Below are positions 1-10,483 of a stretch of 64,000 nucleotides of DNA, in pieces. The stretch spans positions 248,001 through 312,000 of the forward strand of contig JAQSCO010000060.1 of NCBI GenBank assembly GCA_029945445.1, given 5' to 3'. The translations under genes and the position numbers were made by a program. This DNA is from Lacunisphaera sp. (lineage in GTDB: Bacteria; Verrucomicrobiota; Verrucomicrobiia; Opitutales; Opitutaceae). The notes beneath the pieces were generated by a model. The model worked only from the letters and a program-made list of their open reading frames with translations, did not search any database and was not told where the DNA came from. Numbering within the stretch: position 1 is the stretch's first letter; each line of letters starts with the position of its first letter.

Positions 1-1
1 C

Positions 2-367
2 CTCAACGTCGAGGCCTCGCATTGCTATCCGGACTTCCCGCGCTTCCTCGCCGAGGTCGCGCGCGTGCTCCGGCCCGGCGGGCATTTCCTCTACGCGGAC
101 TTCCGTTTCCGCGAGGGCCTCGCGGAATGGGAGCAAGCGCTGGCGTCGGCGCCGCTCAAGCTCGTGCAGACGCGCGTGATCAACGCCGAGGTGCTGCGCG
201 GCATGGACGCCAACTCCGCGCGCTCGCTGGCGCTGATTGTCCGCCATCTGCCGAAATTCCTGCACCCCCTCGGCCGCGACTTTGCCGGCGTCGAGGGCTC
301 GCGCATCTACGCCGCCCTGCAGCGCGGCGAGGTGTCGTATCGGTCGTATTGCTTCGTGAAAGTTTGA
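2..367 (+). CDS. SAM-dependent methyltransferase, C-terminal part (5' end outside window)
   Basis: The reading frame is open from the left edge and ends with TGA at 365-367, giving about 121 residues of the C-terminal part. The visible start carries an N-V-E-A-S-H-C-Y-P stretch followed by L-R-P-G-G-H-F-L-Y-A-D-F, the usual post-motif of class I Rossmann methyltransferases, where a polar loop precedes the LxPGG turn and a strand. The NVEASHCYP form is known from small-molecule and lipid methyltransferases, so a natural-product or fatty-acid O-methyltransferase is plausible, but the SAM-binding motif I lies off the window. The stop codon is directly followed by a palindromic repeat at 369-405. 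Confidence 0.75.
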   Translation, partial: LNVEASHCYPDFPRFLAEVARVLRPGGHFLYADFRFREGLAEWEQALASAPLKLVQTRVINAEVLRGMDANSARSLALIVRHLPKFLHPLGRDFAGVEGSRIYAALQRGEVSYRSYCFVKV

Positions 368-368
368 G

Positions 369-405
369 TGGAGGGCTCGCGTCCCTGCGAGCCGCGGTCC
401 CTCCA
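369..405. repeat. Palindromic intergenic repeat, short form of family A
   Basis: The outer arms TGGAGGG (369-375) and CCCTCCA (399-405) enclose an inner stem GGCTCGC/GCGAGCC around GTCCCT. It begins two bases after the stop of the methyltransferase gene and lies before the stop of the convergent symporter gene. The same arm sequence recurs at 5296-5429 and 11794-11928, so this is a dispersed repeat and may also act as a bidirectional transcription stop. Confidence 0.75.
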
Positions 406-417
406 GAAGAAATCCTC

Positions 418-2442
418 CTACGGCGCGGCCCACTTCAGCACGCCGATGAACAGCAGGACAATCGCGCCGGAGAGCGCGCTGCACACGAGGAAGCCGACGG
501 TGTCCACCTTCGTCCAGCGGCAGAACTCCCAGTTGGACCACGGGAACAGCTTGGTGTCGTCGAAGCGCGTGGGATTGCGGCGGGTCTCCGCCATCGCGGC
601 GGCCTCGAGCTCGGGCGTCTCGCCGACCGGGGTCTTCATCTTGCCGTAGAACTGCGCGACGCGCGCGGGGTCCGTGGGCTTCGTGAGGAGGCCGGCGATG
701 AGCAGCACGGCGAAGGGGAAGAGGCCGTCGAAGAAGAACTGCGCGGTCAGGCGCTCGTTGGGCGACATGCTCCCGGGATGCAGGCCGACCTTGCTCAGGA
801 CGAGGCACTCGAGGTTGAAGCGGCCACTGCCCACGAGCGGGCTCGCGAGGTCCGCGGGATTCGCGTGCACCACGGTGGCGAAGAACACCCCCGCCGGCTT
901 GCCGCTCGGCGTCAGGCTGGTTTGCGCGAGCACCTGGTTGGTGCTGAGCGCGGAAACCTTCGCCGCGGTCCATGGGACGACAATGATGAGCAACGTCGAG
1001 AGCACCACGCACCACCACACGGCGGGCGCGGTGAGCCGGCGCCAGAAGTAACTGAGCAGCACGCAGGCGCCGAAGGGAATGTTCACCGTGAGCACGATGT
1101 TCACGATCGAGAGGAAATCGCCCATCAGCCATGCCGACACAGCCCCGAGCGCGAGCACGACGATGATGGTGCAGCGGGCGTAGAAGACGCCTTCCTGCTG
1201 CGTGATGTCCGGCCAGAACTGGCGGTAGACGTTGCGGACGAAGAGCGAGGAGATCGCGAGCGCCTTGGCGGCCAGCGTGGACATCGTGCCGGCGAGCACG
1301 CCCGCGAGCATCAGGCCGATGAGGCCGGTGCCGAGCAGCCTGTTGGACAGTGCGCCCCAGGTGGCGTCGGGATCCGAGATGCCGCCGACGCCGAAGAGCG
1401 CGACGGCGATCAGGCCGGCGAAGGCCCAGAGGATGATCATGAGGCGCTTCAGGTAGTTGCCGGAGACGCCGCTGCGGGCGGCGAATTCCGTCTTGGCCGA
1501 GCCGGCGATGCCCATGTTGTGGCTGAGGCCGCCGTTCTGCACGATGCTCACCAGCAGGATGGCGCCGAGGCCGTAGACGGAGAACTGCTCCGAGCCGCCC
1601 GAGCCGAAGAGGTCGAACATCTTCGCCGGCACCTTCTCCCCCAGCGCGTGCCAGCCGCCGATGGCGTGCAGGCCCGTCGGGATGAGCAGGAGCGAGAACA
1701 CGATGATGAGGATGCTCTGCAACCCCTCGTTGACGGCCGCCGCGCCCATGCCGCCCATGACGATGTAGGTGCCGACCACGATCGCGAAGATCACGTAGAA
1801 GCCCACGTCGTTGAGGATCGTGATGTAGCTGTGCAGCTCGTGACGGGTGTTGCGCTCGCGCAGCGTGTCGAGCCGGACTTTCTCCCCGGCGGGCAGCGCG
1901 CCGGCGGCGAACTGCTGCTCAAGTTTCTTCAGGTCATTGTAGCCCTCGACCGCGGCGCGTTCGGTCGCGGTCCACTGGGCCTCCTGCTTTACGACGAGCG
2001 ATGACGCGATCTTGTAGGCCGTGACATTGGCGAAACCGAGGAACACGCACGCGACCAGGATCTGGAACATCGCGTAGAAGAGGCTCAGCTTGCGGCTCGC
2101 ATAGCGGTCCTCGAACAGGTCGGACACGGTCGTCAGGCGCACGCGACGGAACCAGACGTTCATGAACCAGAAATACGGGTTCATGAACACGGTCTGGAAC
2201 GAGAGCCAGGAGCCCGGTGCGCCCTGCTGGTAGACGAAACTTGCGGTGCTGACGGCGCCGGACGGTTCGGTGGCGTTGCCGAAGTTGAGGAAGAACTGGT
2301 AGAGCTTGCCGAGTCCGCGGCCTGCGAGGAAGAAGCCGTCCTCGCTGCCCGTACCCTTCGACGCCCGCTTGCCGATGTAGATGACGGCGAGCAGATACGC
2401 GGCAATGATGGCGATATCGAGGGGATGGAGACTGCCAAGCAT
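418..2442 (-). CDS. Sodium:solute symporter (SSS) family transporter
   Basis: A 674-residue integral membrane protein with about 13 hydrophobic segments, starting with a first helix L-D-I-A-I-I-A-A-Y-L-L-A-V-I-Y-I-G and the F-F-L-A-G-R-G-L segment typical of SSS transporters, followed by F-G-N-A-T-E-P-S-G-A-V-S. SSS proteins couple Na+ influx to uptake of sugars, organic acids or amino acids; the substrate cannot be read from sequence. The ATG at 2442 is preferred because the longer frame (to 2493) would need a TTG start. Residues between the mid-protein helices form a long charged insert (about 175-215). It is divergent from the helicase gene and has no transporter or enzyme partner nearby that would suggest a substrate. 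Confidence 0.85.
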   Translation of the reverse strand: MLGSLHPLDIAIIAAYLLAVIYIGKRASKGTGSEDGFFLAGRGLGKLYQFFLNFGNATEPSGAVSTASFVYQQGAPGSWLSFQTVFMNPYFWFMNVWFRRVRLTTVSDLFEDRYASRKLSLFYAMFQILVACVFLGFANVTAYKIASSLVVKQEAQWTATERAAVEGYNDLKKLEQQFAAGALPAGEKVRLDTLRERNTRHELHSYITILNDVGFYVIFAIVVGTYIVMGGMGAAAVNEGLQSILIIVFSLLLIPTGLHAIGGWHALGEKVPAKMFDLFGSGGSEQFSVYGLGAILLVSIVQNGGLSHNMGIAGSAKTEFAARSGVSGNYLKRLMIILWAFAGLIAVALFGVGGISDPDATWGALSNRLLGTGLIGLMLAGVLAGTMSTLAAKALAISSLFVRNVYRQFWPDITQQEGVFYARCTIIVVLALGAVSAWLMGDFLSIVNIVLTVNIPFGACVLLSYFWRRLTAPAVWWCVVLSTLLIIVVPWTAAKVSALSTNQVLAQTSLTPSGKPAGVFFATVVHANPADLASPLVGSGRFNLECLVLSKVGLHPGSMSPNERLTAQFFFDGLFPFAVLLIAGLLTKPTDPARVAQFYGKMKTPVGETPELEAAAMAETRRNPTRFDDTKLFPWSNWEFCRWTKVDTVGFLVCSALSGAIVLLFIGVLKWAAP

Positions 2443-2689
2443 GAGGACGAAAGGAGCTGAGAGGGTAACGGGGTGAGGCGCCGACCAATCCAACGGGCTG
2501 GCGGGCCACTAGCAGCGTATTCGGGCGCTGACAGTAAGACTGCTGACGCCAGCCCGGGTTCTCCGCGAGGGAAAACTGGCATGGGGGACCCGCGTCTCTG
2601 CGCGTCGCGGAGATTTTGTGGGCACCCCACCTCCAGCCAACCTCGCGTCCTGCCTTGTCACCCGCTCCGCGAGCCGTCGTTGTGGGCGC

Positions 2690-5293
2690 GTGTCCGCACT
2701 TCCGCCCGCCCCCCTCGCCCCGCTGACCGGTTCACCCGGTCCGGACGCCGTGCTGGACCGGTTCCTCGCGGCGATGGCGGCCAAGGGTCTGACGCTTTAC
2801 GCCGAGCAGGAGGAGGCGATCCTCGAACTTTTCGCCGGCAAGAACGTCATCCTCAACACGCCGACAGGGTCCGGCAAATCCCTCGTCGCGGCCGCCCTGC
2901 ATTTCAAGGCCCTCTGCGCCGGCCAGCGCTCCGTCTACACCTGCCCGATCAAGGCGCTGGTGAACGAAAAATTCCTCAGCCTCTGCCGCGACTTCGGTCC
3001 CGAGCACGTCGGCATGATGACCGGTGACGCCTCCGTCAATCCCCAGGCCCTCGTCCTCTGCTGCACCGCGGAAATTCTCGCCAACATTGCCCTCACCCGC
3101 GGCGACCGCGCCAAGGTCGCGGCGGTCATCATGGACGAGTTCCATTATTACTCCGACGCCGAGCGCGGCTACGCCTGGCAGGTGCCGCTGCTCACGCTGC
3201 CGCAGGCGCGCTTCCTGCTGATGTCGGCGACGCTGGGCTCGACCGACTTCTTCGAACGCGACCTGACACGCCTCACGGGCTCGCCGACCCTCACCGTCCG
3301 CAGCGACCGCCGGCCCGTGCCGCTGGCCTTCGAGTATTCCGAGACGCCCCTCGCCGAGCGCGTGGCCGACCTGCTCGCGACCAACCGCGCGCCGGTCTAC
3401 CTCGTGCATTTCACCCAGCGCGCGGCCGCCGAGGCGGCCCAGTCGCTGATGAGCCTCGCGCTCTGTTCCAAGGAGGAGAAGGCCGTCCTTACCACCGAGT
3501 TGGAGCGCGTGAAATTCAACAGTCCCTACGGCAAGGACATGAAGCGCTGGCTGCGCCACGGCATCGGTGTCCACCACGCTGGCCTCCTTCCGAAATATCG
3601 CATCCTCGTCGAGTCGCTCGCGCAGAAGGGACTCCTCAAGCTCATCTGCGGCACCGACACGCTCGGCGTCGGCATCAACGTCCCGATCCGCACCGTGCTC
3701 TTCACGCAACTCTGGAAATACGACGGCACCAAGGCCGCCATCCTCAGCGTGCGCGATTTCCGGCAGGTCGCCGGCCGCGCGGGCCGCGCCGGCTTCGACG
3801 ACCAGGGCTATGTCATCGCGCAGGCGCCCGAGCATTTCATTGAGAACAAGCGCGCCGAGGCCAAGGCCGCCGCCAACCCGGCGAAAAAGAAGCCGGCCAA
3901 GCAGTCCGCCCCCGAGGGCTCGGTCGTCTGGGATGCAAAGACCTACGAGCGACTCAAGACCGCCGCGCCCGAGGAACTCGTGTCCCGCTTCGACGTCTCG
4001 CACGGCATGCTGCTGCTCGTGCTCAGCCGCGACGCCGACGGCTGCCGCGCCATGCGGAACCTCATCCGCGACTGCCATGAGCGCCCGGCCCGGAAGGCCG
4101 CGTTGCGCAAGCGCGCCTGGCAGCTCTTCCGCGCGCTCGTTGATCGAAAGATCGTGGAATTCCTCCCCTCCGAACCTGTAGGGGCGTCGCTTGACGACGT
4201 CCGCGGGCGTTCACAAGGGGCGCCCCTACAAAGAAAGTTGCGTGTGAATGTCGAGTTGCAGGACGACTTCTCCCTCCATCAGGCGCTCTCCCTCTACCTT
4301 ATCGACACACTGCCGAAGCTGGACAAGGAGAGTCCGGACTACCCGTTCGACGTGCTCACGCTCTGCGAGGCCATCGTCGAGGACCCCGACCAGATCCTCC
4401 GCCGGCAGGTCGACAAGGAGAAGACGATCAAGATCAACGAATGGAAGGCCGCCGGCATTCCCTACGACGAGCGCATGGCGAAACTCGAGGAGGTCGAGCA
4501 CCCGAAGCCGCTGCGCGAGTTCCTCTACGAGACCTTCAACGCCTTCGCCGCCGCGCACCCGTGGATCGAGCAGGAGAACGTCCGGCCCAAGTCCATCGCG
4601 CGCGAAATGTTTGAACGCTACCTGTCCTTTGCCGACTACGTGCGCGACTACGGCCTCGAGCGCAGTGAGGGCCTGCTGTTGCGCCATCTCATGCAGACGT
4701 GGAAGGTTCTGTCCCAGACCGTGCCGGACAGCGCGAAGACGGAGGCCGTGACCGAGATGGAGGATTATTTCCGCGAACTCATCCGCGGCATCGACTCCAG
4801 CCTGCTCGACGAGTGGGAACGGCTGCGGAACCCCGGGTTCATCGCCGCCGAGGTCAGCGACAAGCCCGCGCGTCCCGCCAGCTACGACATCACCCGCGAC
4901 GGCGCCGCCTTCAAGCGCCTCGTGCGCACCGCCGTCCTCGGCTTCCTGCAGGACGCCAACGCCCGCGACTGGGAGGCGGCGGTGGCGCGTTTAGCGACTG
5001 TAGCCGGGGTCGCCGACCCCGGTCTCGCGGCCGTCGCAGAGTCGCGCCGGGTTGAAAAGGAATTCGCCGCCTACTTCGACGCCCGCGGCCGATTCCGCCT
5101 CGATCCCGCGGGCCGCTCGGCGCTCAACACCCACATCGCCGAGGACGGCCCGAACTGGCAGATCGGGCAAATGCTCATCGATCCCGAGGGCCTCAACGAC
5201 TGGGAGGCACGCTTCACGGTCTCGTTGGCAGAGTCCCGTGCGGCCAATGCGGTGGTGTTGCGTTTTGAGGGCGTGGGCCCGGTCGGAAGTTAG
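2690..5293 (+). CDS. DEAD/DEAH-box helicase with DUF3516-like C-terminal region
   Basis: An 867-residue superfamily 2 helicase of the Ski2/Mtr4-like bacterial type. Visible motifs are Walker [10 protein letters not shown], Walker B D-E-F-H, S-A-T-L-G-S-T (motif III), H-H-A-G-L-L-P, and motif [11 protein letters not shown]. The C-terminal half, with [11 protein letters not shown] and E-N-V-R-P-K-S-I-A, fits the DUF3516 region of these helicases. It should unwind RNA or DNA in the cytoplasm. The GTG at 2690 is preferred over the ATG at 2618, because the latter sits in a small palindrome (GTGGG-CAC-CCCAC) and adds a non-conserved tail; another GTG is at 2750. Two palindromic repeats are embedded in frame (4177-4230 and around 5004-5022). 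Confidence 0.85.
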   Translation: MSALPPAPLAPLTGSPGPDAVLDRFLAAMAAKGLTLYAEQEEAILELFAGKNVILNTPTGSGKSLVAAALHFKALCAGQRSVYTCPIKALVNEKFLSLCRDFGPEHVGMMTGDASVNPQALVLCCTAEILANIALTRGDRAKVAAVIMDEFHYYSDAERGYAWQVPLLTLPQARFLLMSATLGSTDFFERDLTRLTGSPTLTVRSDRRPVPLAFEYSETPLAERVADLLATNRAPVYLVHFTQRAAAEAAQSLMSLALCSKEEKAVLTTELERVKFNSPYGKDMKRWLRHGIGVHHAGLLPKYRILVESLAQKGLLKLICGTDTLGVGINVPIRTVLFTQLWKYDGTKAAILSVRDFRQVAGRAGRAGFDDQGYVIAQAPEHFIENKRAEAKAAANPAKKKPAKQSAPEGSVVWDAKTYERLKTAAPEELVSRFDVSHGMLLLVLSRDADGCRAMRNLIRDCHERPARKAALRKRAWQLFRALVDRKIVEFLPSEPVGASLDDVRGRSQGAPLQRKLRVNVELQDDFSLHQALSLYLIDTLPKLDKESPDYPFDVLTLCEAIVEDPDQILRRQVDKEKTIKINEWKAAGIPYDERMAKLEEVEHPKPLREFLYETFNAFAAAHPWIEQENVRPKSIAREMFERYLSFADYVRDYGLERSEGLLLRHLMQTWKVLSQTVPDSAKTEAVTEMEDYFRELIRGIDSSLLDEWERLRNPGFIAAEVSDKPARPASYDITRDGAAFKRLVRTAVLGFLQDANARDWEAAVARLATVAGVADPGLAAVAESRRVEKEFAAYFDARGRFRLDPAGRSALNTHIAEDGPNWQIGQMLIDPEGLNDWEARFTVSLAESRAANAVVLRFEGVGPVGS
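4177..4230. repeat. In-frame palindromic repeat inside the helicase gene (family B)
   Basis: Perfect 10-bp end arms TGTAGGGGCG (4177-4186) and CGCCCCTACA (4221-4230) enclose a smaller GTCG-CTTGA-CGAC stem. The length is 54 nt, exactly 18 codons, with no stop in the helicase frame; it encodes about residues 496-514 ([13 protein letters not shown]...). The same GTAGGGGC end sequence is found in intergenic copies at 5331-5393 and inside 30334-30473, so this is a mobile-type repeat captured by a gene. Confidence 0.8.
4997..5041. repeat. Second in-frame palindromic repeat inside the helicase gene (family C)
   Basis: The core at 5004-5022 is a perfect 19-nt palindrome, CCGGGGTCG-C-CGACCCCGG, preceded by TGTAG and followed by a GC-rich tail to about 5041. 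It is read in the helicase frame as [17 protein letters not shown] and falls in a variable segment between two conserved parts of the DUF3516-like region. The boundaries of the full element are uncertain; only the 19-nt core is certain. Confidence 0.6.
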
Positions 5294-5295
5294 GT

Positions 5296-5429
5296 GGAGG
5301 GCCCGCGTCTCTGCGGGCCGCTCGAAGAGGTAGGGGCGGTTGCCCTCAACCGCCCTTGCCTGCTGAAGGGCCGTTGAGGGCAACGGCCCCTACCTAGATT
5401 ACCCGGGATCGCAGGGACGCGAGCCCTCC
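5296..5429. repeat. 134-bp nested composite palindrome (families A and B)
   Basis: The outer arms are GGAGGGCCCGCGTCTCTGCG at the left and, reversed, GGAGGGCTCGCGTCCCTGCG at the right. Inside lies a second inverted pair built on GTAGGGGCGGTTGCCCTCAA (left, from 5331) and GTAGGGGCCGTTGCCCTCAA (right, reversed, to about 5393), with a short loop TGCCTGCTG-like. The whole fills the gap between the stop of the helicase (5293) and the stop of the convergent spermidine-synthase-like gene (5433). It can fold as a long two-tier hairpin on either strand and probably stops transcription both ways. Confidence 0.85.
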
Positions 5430-5432
5430 GGC

Positions 5433-6140
5433 TTACCGCTTCTTGCTTCCCGCTGGCTCCTCCGCCGCCTTGTCCCCGACATAAATCATATATGCCGCGC
5501 GCTTGGCGGTGGCGTAGAGCTTCGCGGGCACTGCGGTCACGGCGAGCCCGGTGCGCTTCAGGCGCTTCTCGAGCACCGCGTCCGGACACGCGGACCAGAT
5601 CGCGGCGCGGCCGCCGGGCTTGAGCGCCAGCGCGATCTGCTGCATGCCCCATTCGCTATAAAGCTGGTTGTTCTCGTCCTTCACCATCGCCGTCGTGCCG
5701 TTGTCGATGTCGAGGATGATGGCGTCGTAAGGCGCCTTGGCCCCGCGGCGGATGAGCGCGCGGACATCCTCCGCCAGCACGGTCACGCGGCGGTCCTCGA
5801 GCAGTTTCCCGTTGAGCCCGGCCAGGTGCGTGCGGTTCCAGGCGACGATCTCGGGAAACAGCTCGGACACCTGCACCACGGCGTTACCCCCGACCGTGGC
5901 GAGCACGCTCTTCAAGGTGAAGCCCAGGCCGAGTCCGCCGATCAGGACGCGGGTGCCGTTGTTCTTCTTCGCGTGTTTCTCGCAGCCCAGCGTGCCGAGC
6001 AGGATCTCGGAGGCCGAGACCGAGGAGTGCATGAGCTGCTGGCCGTTCACGCGGATGCAATAAGCGCCGTCGTGCTCGACCAGGGTCAGCCGCGCGCCAT
6101 TGGGCGTCTTGGTCTCGGCGAGCAGGATGTTGGGCTTCAT
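5433..6140 (-). CDS. Spermidine synthase-like methyltransferase-fold protein
   Basis: A 235-residue Rossmann-fold protein of the polyamine aminopropyltransferase/SpeE-like group. The nucleotide-binding motif is V-L-I-G-G-L-G-L-G-F-T-L-K, followed by acidic V-S-E-L-F-P-E-I-V-A-W-N-R and the D-A-I-I-L-D-I-D-N-G strand. The expected polyamine-synthase D-x-x-x-x-D region is only partly matched, and the protein is shorter than true SpeE (about 280), so a related but unassigned methyl- or aminopropyltransferase is possible. The start at 6140 (M-K-P-N-I-L-L) is chosen because the upstream 18 codons lie in the repeat-bearing spacer. It is monocistronic and convergent with the helicase. Confidence 0.75.
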   Translation of the reverse strand: MKPNILLAETKTPNGARLTLVEHDGAYCIRVNGQQLMHSSVSASEILLGTLGCEKHAKKNNGTRVLIGGLGLGFTLKSVLATVGGNAVVQVSELFPEIVAWNRTHLAGLNGKLLEDRRVTVLAEDVRALIRRGAKAPYDAIILDIDNGTTAMVKDENNQLYSEWGMQQIALALKPGGRAAIWSACPDAVLEKRLKRTGLAVTAVPAKLYATAKRAAYMIYVGDKAAEEPAGSKKR

Positions 6141-6168
6141 GGCAGAACCCCTAATGCCCGGAAGGATT

Positions 6169-6327
6169 GGCCACAAAAAGCACAAAAGACGCAAAAATCA
6201 CCCTGTCTGTCATTCTGAGCGAAGCGAAGAATCCAGTTTAGTACCCGCGAACTCCGGATCCTTCGCTCCGCTCAGGATGACAACCCAAGGGAGCTCAGTT
6301 TTTGCGCTTTTTGGGCTTTTTGTGGCC
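6169..6327. repeat. 159-bp nested inverted-repeat element
   Basis: The outer arms are GGCCACAAAAAGCACAAAAG (6169-6188, continuing ACGCAAAAA) and its near-perfect reverse complement ending at 6327. Inside is a second inverted pair: TGTCATTCTGAGCGAAGCGA (from about 6208, continuing AGAATCC) and, reversed, TGTCATCCTGAGCGGAGCGA (ending about 6283). The inner motif resembles short repeats I know from many bacterial genomes. No open frame is carried, so the element is non-autonomous. It separates the spermidine-synthase-like gene from the isocitrate dehydrogenase gene. Confidence 0.8.
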
Positions 6328-8845
<2,518 letters not shown>

Positions 8846-8852
8846 TTCTTTT

Positions 8853-8890
8853 ATAGGCCCTATAGGCCCCATAAGGCCTATAGGGCCTAT
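8853..8890. terminator. Perfect 16-bp hairpin between convergent genes
   Basis: ATAGGCCCTATAGGCC (8853-8868), loop CCATAA, and GGCCTATAGGGCCTAT (8875-8890) form a perfect stem. On the plus strand it lies eight bases after the isocitrate dehydrogenase stop, and on the minus strand it overlaps the TAG stop (8887-8889) of the four-helix-bundle gene. There is no T-run, so it is a likely bidirectional terminator or RNA 3'-end stabiliser rather than a classic intrinsic terminator. Confidence 0.65.
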
Positions 8891-9456
8891 CCTCTCTTCC
8901 GATACTCCAGTCGCGCTTTGGTCATCCGCTCGCGCAGACCGCCGCCCTTGAGGAAATCCTGCTCGAGCCGGGCAATCAGCCGGTCGAGCAGATAGTTGGC
9001 CTGGTGGATCAGGCAGATGGCCATGTTCGCCACTACCGGCCCCGGCCGCGTCTCCACCAGTTCGCGGATATCCTCGAACTTCAGTTCCGGGTTCGCTCCG
9101 AGGCGCCGCACATACCGCGCCTCACGTGAATCCTTGTCCCAGGCCAGCGCACGGTTTGTGCGCAGATAGTCCCCGTAGTCCACCAGCAGTTCCTCCAAGC
9201 TGGCCCGGGCCACGTTGGTGAGCTTCAGCTCCATCTCGGTTGAGGTCTTCGCGGCCTTGGCGCCTTCGACGATGTTTTGTTTTCCGGATCGCGCGGCCTG
9301 CACCATCTGGTCGATCGTGCGGTCGCCTCGTTTGAGAAAGCGCGCGCAGAATACCTGAGTCAGGTCGTAGACAATCTCCGCCTTCCGAAAGGAGCGAAGT
9401 TCCTGGTAATTTCCATGTCGCGGCAGAAAGCCGCCGGGAGCACTTGCCTGGGCCAT
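8887..9456 (-). CDS. Four-helix-bundle protein (S23/23S rRNA intervening-sequence type)
   Basis: A 189-residue, mostly helical protein. The core runs Y-Q-E-L-R-S-F-R-K-A-E-I-V-Y-D-L-T, then T-I-D-Q-M-V-Q-A-A-R-S-G-K-Q-N-I-V-E-G and S-L-E-E-L-L-V-D-Y-G-D-Y-L, the hallmarks of four-helix-bundle proteins first seen encoded in 23S rRNA intervening sequences. Their molecular role is not established; free-standing copies are common in Verrucomicrobia and other phyla. This one is longer than the usual 120 residues. The start M-A-Q-A-S-A-P-G-G-F at 9456 is preferred to an upstream ATG. It is not near any rRNA gene here. Confidence 0.8.
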   Translation of the reverse strand: MAQASAPGGFLPRHGNYQELRSFRKAEIVYDLTQVFCARFLKRGDRTIDQMVQAARSGKQNIVEGAKAAKTSTEMELKLTNVARASLEELLVDYGDYLRTNRALAWDKDSREARYVRRLGANPELKFEDIRELVETRPGPVVANMAICLIHQANYLLDRLIARLEQDFLKGGGLRERMTKARLEYRKRG

Positions 9457-9632
9457 GATGAAGTCCTCTTGGTTAGCGGCCCGCTGCCGCCACCACACGC
9501 CAGCCAGTCCGCCCCCTCAAGCCACAAATCGTGGCCCCTATTCATCTTATCCCTCCCATCAGCCCTATCCCCCCGATCCCAGCCCCCCCCAAGCTGGACA
9601 CCCCGCTACATTCCCGCGACAACCTATCCGCC

Positions 9633-10043
9633 ATGCCCTTCCTCATCGGAGTCCTCCTGGCCCTCGCCGTGGCAATCTTCGCCCGCCTTGTCGGATTTGA
9701 ACGCGACCGAGCGTTCTATCCCACGGTGCTGATCGTCATCGGATGCCTCTACGGCCTGTTCGCCGTGATGGGCGGCAGCATGTCCGCGCTCGCCGCCGAG
9801 TCGCCCGGGATGATCGTCTTCACGCTGCTGGCAGTTTTCGGCTTCAAGCGCAGCCCGTGGCTGCTGGTCGTCGGCCTGGCCGGGCATGGCGTCTTCGATT
9901 TCTTCCACGGCCATCTCATCACTAACCCCGGCGTGCCCACCTGGTGGCCAATGTTCTGCGGCGCCTACGACGTCACCGCCGCGATCTATCTCGCGTGGCT
10001 GCTGCTCCGGGCTTGGCATAGTCGAGGAGCGACGGAAGAGTGA
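9633..10043 (+). CDS. Small integral membrane protein of unknown function
   Basis: A 136-residue protein with four predicted membrane helices: L-I-G-V-L-L-A-L-A-V-A-I-F-A, A-F-Y-P-T-V-L-I-V-I-G-C-L-Y-G-L-F, G-M-I-V-F-T-L-L-A-V-F-G, and D-V-T-A-A-I-Y-L-A-W-L-L-L. A G-H-G-V-F-D-F-F-H-G-H segment between helices three and four holds three histidines that could bind metal or face the membrane surface. I do not recognise a named family. The ATG at 9633 gives a clean first helix, whereas a longer frame adds only a proline-rich tail from noncoding sequence. The next gene starts three bases after its stop, suggesting a two-gene operon. Confidence 0.65.
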   Translation: MPFLIGVLLALAVAIFARLVGFERDRAFYPTVLIVIGCLYGLFAVMGGSMSALAAESPGMIVFTLLAVFGFKRSPWLLVVGLAGHGVFDFFHGHLITNPGVPTWWPMFCGAYDVTAAIYLAWLLLRAWHSRGATEE

Positions 10044-10046
10044 GTC

Positions 10047-10295
10047 ATGAATTACCGGACCAAGGCGGAGTTTTTTATCCACGGCATCACGCAGGGCTTC
10101 GTCGAGGCCTCCGAGGTCATTGCCTGGTCCGACGAGGTCGTCACCGCGGCCGACAAGACCGAGGACTGGATGCTCGAGATCTCCAGCTGCGGCCCGGATG
10201 ACCGCATGGTCATCCTCAGCCACCTGAACACGGTGAAAGGCACGGCCGATCCCGTCGAACTCGCCGCCCTGCTGAAAGCCAGGGGCGTGGCCTGA
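10047..10295 (+). CDS. Small hypothetical protein, 82 residues
   Basis: It starts three bases after the stop of the membrane protein gene, in the same direction, so the two are probably cotranscribed and translationally coupled (the GTGAGTC stop region provides weak ribosome binding). The protein is acidic, has no membrane segment, and includes a central E-D-W-M-L-E-I-S-S-C-G-P-D-D-R strand-turn and a helical end D-P-V-E-L-A-A-L-L-K-A-R-G. No family is recognised. Confidence 0.6.
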   Translation: MNYRTKAEFFIHGITQGFVEASEVIAWSDEVVTAADKTEDWMLEISSCGPDDRMVILSHLNTVKGTADPVELAALLKARGVA

Positions 10296-10483
10296 GAAGC
10301 GAGACTCTCAAGCGGAGACTGGGAAGTTGAGAACTGAAACCTGCAGGGTTCAGAGAAAGGCTCGATTCTTACTTCAGGGTTCGACTGTTGGCATTGCCCG
10401 GCCTTGGGCGCAGTGCCTTCGCCAAATCTGCGGCCGCGCCTCGCCGGCAGTTGCTACTGCCGCCATTCTGGGTCTCTTGCCCC

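Noticed and set aside
2618-2689. The longer N-terminus of the DUF3516-type helicase from ATG 2618
   Set aside because: The start lies in a small palindrome and adds 24 residues of low-conservation look; GTG at 2690 is judged more likely but this is not proven.
9120-9132. A TCACGTGAA sequence resembling half of a parS site
   Set aside because: It lacks the flanking TGTT/AACA bases of the 16-bp consensus and lies inside a coding gene far from parB.
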